Assembly (NCBI GenBank): GCA_026125895.1 | Contig: JAHCKG010000006.1 | Coordinates: forward strand, 108,385 to 172,384 | Length of the DNA stretch: 64,000 bases | Direction of reading: 5' to 3' | Source of the DNA: Pseudolabrys sp. | GTDB lineage: Bacteria; Pseudomonadota; Alphaproteobacteria; Rhizobiales; Xanthobacteraceae | In this document: piece by piece, positions 61,393-64,000 of the stretch | Layout of the letters: each line of letters starts with the position of its first letter | Numbering within the stretch: the stretch's first letter is position 1 | Notes under the pieces: generated by a model | What the model was told of the DNA's origin: nothing | The model's input: the letters and a program-made list of their open reading frames with translations, nothing else | The model's database searches: none | Translations under genes and position numbers: made by a program

Positions 61393-62298
61393 TTACGCAA
61401 ACAGGATCGACGACAGCTTCTTACGGCCTTCGAGCGTCGCCGGATCGGTGGCGCCCCAGGCCTCGAACAACTGCACGAGCTGCTTGCGCGCGCCGTCGTC
61501 GTTCCACTTGCGGTCCTTCTTGACGATGGCGAGCAGATGATCGGCCGCCTCCATCCGCTTGCCGGCGGCGTTGAGCGCGGCGGCGAGGTCGGAGCGGGCC
61601 TGATGGTCGAGCGGATCGGCATCGACCTTCTTCTGCAGGTCATCGACCGGGCCGGCGGCTTCCGCCTGCATCGCCAGATCGAGCGCGGCGCGCGCGGCGG
61701 CGACCGCAGCGTCGTTCTGCTTGGCCTCGGGGATCATGGCCAAGGTTTTCTTGGCCTGCTCGAAATTGCCGGTGGCGACGTAGCAGCGGGCGAGACCGGC
61801 GAGCGCAGCGATGTTCGAGGAATCCTCCTGCAGGAGCTGCGCGTAAATGTCGGCGGCCGCGGCGGCATCGCCGTCGTTTAGCGCGGCTTCCGCCGCTTCG
61901 AGCAGGTTGGCGCCTTCGTCCTCGATCTTGCCCTTGGTCAGGCGCTCGAGGAAGGCCACCACCTGGCTCTCCGGCAGCGCGCCCATGAAACCGTCCACCG
62001 GCTGGCCGTTGGAGAAGGCGATGACGGCCGGGATCGACTGGATGCCCATCTGACCCGGGATCTCCGGGTTCTTGTCGATGTCCATCTTGACGAGCTTGAC
62101 CTTGCCCTTGGCGTTCTTGACGACCTTCTCGAGCACCGGCGTGAGCTGCTTGCAGGGGCCGCACCAGGGAGCCCAGAAATCGACCAGCACCGGCTGCGTC
62201 TTGGACGCCTCGATGACGTCCTTCATGAAGGTCTGCGTGGTCACGTCCTTGATCACGCCGTCGGCCGCTGCCGTATCGCCCATATCCAGCATCGCCAT
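61393..62298 (-). CDS. Thioredoxin-TPR co-chaperone (YbbN/CnoX-like)
   Basis: Protein of 301 residues: thioredoxin domain about 20-130 with an intact WCGPC active site (WAPWCGPCKQLTPVLEKV), then tetratricopeptide-like helices (about 140-290: EAAEAALNDGDAAAAADIYA, LARCYVATGNFEQAKKTLAM). Unlike E. coli YbbN, which lacks one cysteine, both are present here. Acts as a holdase and redox helper for chaperones. Start ATG at 62298. Operon-like with LON and Trm112 genes downstream. Confidence 0.94.
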   Translation of the reverse strand: MAMLDMGDTAAADGVIKDVTTQTFMKDVIEASKTQPVLVDFWAPWCGPCKQLTPVLEKVVKNAKGKVKLVKMDIDKNPEIPGQMGIQSIPAVIAFSNGQPVDGFMGALPESQVVAFLERLTKGKIEDEGANLLEAAEAALNDGDAAAAADIYAQLLQEDSSNIAALAGLARCYVATGNFEQAKKTLAMIPEAKQNDAAVAAARAALDLAMQAEAAGPVDDLQKKVDADPLDHQARSDLAAALNAAGKRMEAADHLLAIVKKDRKWNDDGARKQLVQLFEAWGATDPATLEGRKKLSSILFA

Positions 62299-62396
62299 AA
62301 GGAACCTCGTTGCGCTAGGCCCGGCTTAACCCGGTTTTTCGCCCATGAATACCGCAAAATAGATGGGTATCGGGGCGGTTCTTTGCAATTCCGCGG

Positions 62397-62918
62397 TCAG
62401 GCGTCATCGCCGGACGCCGTGAGCCCGGAGACGCGCTCGATTCGCGGCGGATGGCCGGTGGCTTCGAGGAATTTGACGAGGTCCTCGCGCGCGATCGAGG
62501 TGGTCATGGTGTTGGTCAGCGGGTGGGCGTTGATGATGGCGTGCTCCATCAGGGCAGCGTCCAGTACCATGGTGACCCGGGCCTCGCGGTCGTTGATGAC
62601 GCCGAAAGGCGTCACCGAGCCGGGGACGACGCCGAGGAGTTCCTTGAGGAGTTCGGTCGAGCCGAAGGAAAAGCGGCCGCTGGCGCCGAGGACGCGGTGC
62701 AGGCCCTTGAGGTCGATCACGGCGTCTTCCGGCGCGGTGACCAGGTAAACCGCCTGCTTTTTGTCGCGCAGGAACAGGTTTTTGGTGTGCCCGCCCGCGA
62801 TCTGGCCGCGCAGCGCCTGGCTCTGCTCGACCGTGAACAGCGGCGCGTGGCTGACGGTGGGGTGGGAGATGCCGAGATCGTCGAGATAGGAGAAAAGCTG
62901 GTCGGGGGTGGTGGTCAT
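62397..62918 (-). CDS. YbaK/ProX-type aminoacyl-tRNA deacylase
   Basis: Editing-domain protein of 173 residues. Blocks: HPTVSHAPLFTVEQSQALRG, GGHTKNLFLRDKKQAVYLVT with the conserved lysine, LGASGRFSFGSTELLKELLG and VTPFGVIND. Free-standing ProX/PrdX proteins remove alanine wrongly attached to tRNA(Pro). Start ATG at 62918. Monocistronic, upstream of the thioredoxin gene. Confidence 0.92.
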   Translation of the reverse strand: MTTTPDQLFSYLDDLGISHPTVSHAPLFTVEQSQALRGQIAGGHTKNLFLRDKKQAVYLVTAPEDAVIDLKGLHRVLGASGRFSFGSTELLKELLGVVPGSVTPFGVINDREARVTMVLDAALMEHAIINAHPLTNTMTTSIAREDLVKFLEATGHPPRIERVSGLTASGDDA

Positions 62919-62984
62919 CGGGCTTTTGGGACGGTGAGGGGCGGGTTAGGGGAGTTTTTGCCACGCCGGGCGGCGGGGCGGGGC

Positions 62985-63000
62985 CGGCCATTAATGGCCG
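62985..63000. promoter_or_regulatory. Perfect 16-bp palindrome upstream of tRNA-Gly
   Basis: CGGCCATTAATGGCCG reads the same on both strands. It lies in the 173-base gap between the ProX gene and tRNA-Gly. Could be an operator or a short hairpin; nothing shows which. Confidence 0.35.
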
Positions 63001-63091
63001 ATTTTCTCCCATTGCAAAGCCCGCCCGCATTTGGCATAGGGACGGCTCTTGGCGGCCGGTAAAGTCCTTATCGGCCAACTATCTGACGGAT

Positions 63092-63166
<75 letters not shown>

Positions 63167-63362
63167 GTCAATTCAAGCACTTAAGCGAAGTGAGTTTCGC
63201 GGGGTGCTAAAGGGGGTGCCCACTGGGTGCCCAAAAATAGCCGTTCATCCAAGTTGGTTTCAAGTGTCCGTAAAGACTAATCTTTTTAGGGCGTTTTCGG
63301 GTGCCCACTCTTCGAATCGAGCTCCAGCGGCACCGGGGTCTAGGTCCAGTGATCAAGCCTTG

Positions 63363-63770
63363 CTAAAGATCATCGCTGCTCTCGCGTTCGGGCAGGCCGT
63401 CACCCGTTGCCCTTGCAATTAAACCCTCCTTACGCATTTGGAAGATGAATGCCGGGGCATCGCCTGTAAGATGGCTCCCGTCTTCTTTTCGAATTCCGTC
63501 GTTTATCTCTGCATCAATAGTCAGGCCAGTCGCCTCCTTGGCCAGTTTGATTAGCTCGCGACCTATCCCTTGACGGATGTATCCTTGGATATCCTCTAAG
63601 TGTGCCCATACGAGTTTAAGATAGGTGTGACTAAGGCCGTCTTCTTTTTCAGCAAATCGAAACTCGCCGATTTTATTTCCGGCGTTGTCAGTAGCTACGG
63701 CCAAGGTGTCCTCTTCATCAAAGAACAGGGCCACGGTTTTTCCATTTCTGCATTGGAAAGATTTCTGCAT
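63363..63770 (-). CDS. GNAT-like hypothetical protein
   Basis: Protein of 135 residues, ATG at 63770. The region GYIRQGIGRELIKLAKEATG (about 63-82) resembles the acetyl-CoA-binding Q/RxxGxG/A motif of GNAT acetyltransferases, and the strand-helix order around it fits. The C-terminal part (EINDGIRKEDGSHLTGDAPA, FIFQMRKEGLIA) could bind substrate. Codon use is less GC-rich than in the region left of the tRNA. I call it a probable accessory gene; function unknown. Confidence 0.6.
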   Translation of the reverse strand: MQKSFQCRNGKTVALFFDEEDTLAVATDNAGNKIGEFRFAEKEDGLSHTYLKLVWAHLEDIQGYIRQGIGRELIKLAKEATGLTIDAEINDGIRKEDGSHLTGDAPAFIFQMRKEGLIARATGDGLPERESSDDL

Positions 63771-63859
63771 GGTCTCTATCCCTCAACGATTAAGGCTTGA
63801 ACATCAAGACAAGCTCGGGAACTTTTCCATTTAAGCTTTAACCGCACAAAAGGGCGATC

Positions 63860-64000
63860 ATGACAAATTTCCGGCCACCGTATCGCATCTCAACAGTCGC
63901 TGATCGCCTGAAGCAACGAGCGGAACTAAAGGATTGTGAGATTACCATTGAGGAATTAGCTCCGGACCGCGAAGACGGGTACTTCCCAACCCTCCAATAC
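63860..64000 (+). CDS. Start of an unknown gene, cut by the window edge
   Basis: An open frame from ATG at 63860 runs 47 codons to the window end (MTNFRPPYRISTVADRLKQR, then AELKDCEITIEELAPDREDG). GGGCG is upstream, but no strong ribosome site. Divergent from the GNAT-like gene. Too little is visible to assign a family. Confidence 0.45.
   Translation, partial: MTNFRPPYRISTVADRLKQRAELKDCEITIEELAPDREDGYFPTLQY

Noticed and set aside
63204-63422. 72-codon frame downstream of tRNA-Gly as an integrase remnant
   Set aside because: Its residues (VLKGVPTGCPK...) do not show tyrosine recombinase motifs.

Overview
The window reads as chromosomal DNA of a GC-rich alphaproteobacterium of the Hyphomicrobiales (Rhizobiales), most like the Bradyrhizobium / Xanthobacteraceae / Pseudolabrys group. 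Support comes from tandem glnK-amtB pairs, the many TctC-type (Bug) and TRAP solute receptors, the long fused IorA/IorB oxidoreductase, the YbbN-LON-Trm112 housekeeping order, and two palindromic intergenic repeats. The taxon is inferred from gene content only.

Region 1 (1-7.2 kb) is an envelope and signalling block: a COG4705-like membrane protein (cut by the window edge) diverges from a run of OmpR-type response regulator, histidine kinase, DedA protein, MFS carrier and PAP2 phosphatase. Two CTTAG-N6-CTTAG-type direct repeats lie between the divergent genes. A DUF302 gene lacking its N-terminus and a membrane diguanylate cyclase follow.

Region 2 (7.2-16.4 kb) looks like a defence island made of three coupled modules: (a) a PD-(D/E)XK-like protein plus a partner of unknown function; (b) a HEPN-like protein plus a SIR2-domain protein, on the minus strand; (c) a plus-strand operon of a small helical protein, a QueC-like PP-loop enzyme, an XRE / ImmA-IrrE metalloprotease with a UPF0175-like tail, and a DUF3368-type PIN protein. 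Module (c) fits neither Qat nor type IV CBASS and is the best candidate for an undescribed system. I found no integrase, CD-NTase, ATPase or TatD nuclease beside it.

Region 3 (16.4-36.6 kb) is carbon scavenging: a methyltransferase, an orphan TctC receptor, a GH4-GH1-SbmA/YddA-like ABC operon, an IclR-controlled cluster (cupin, SDR, TctCBA, Fe-ADH), and a GntR regulator placed beside a four-gene ABC importer. A 17-bp motif is repeated upstream of the GntR gene and upstream of the importer.

Region 4 (36.7-51.3 kb) is aromatic catabolism. hpaR-F-E-D-G-H-B-C should carry 4-hydroxyphenylacetate through homoprotocatechuate to the HpaH product; no HpaI aldolase is present. A MarR regulator, a TRAP transporter and an indolepyruvate:ferredoxin oxidoreductase pair follow. 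The latter could feed aryl-pyruvates into the same route.

Region 5 (51.5-64 kb) is core genome: a chemoreceptor, two glnK-amtB operons, tesB, a UbiH-like hydroxylase, a GST, Trm112-like, LON-like, YbbN-like and ProX-like genes, then tRNA-Gly(GCC). Beyond the tRNA the base composition drops and two unfamiliar genes start, as expected at the edge of an element integrated at a tRNA.
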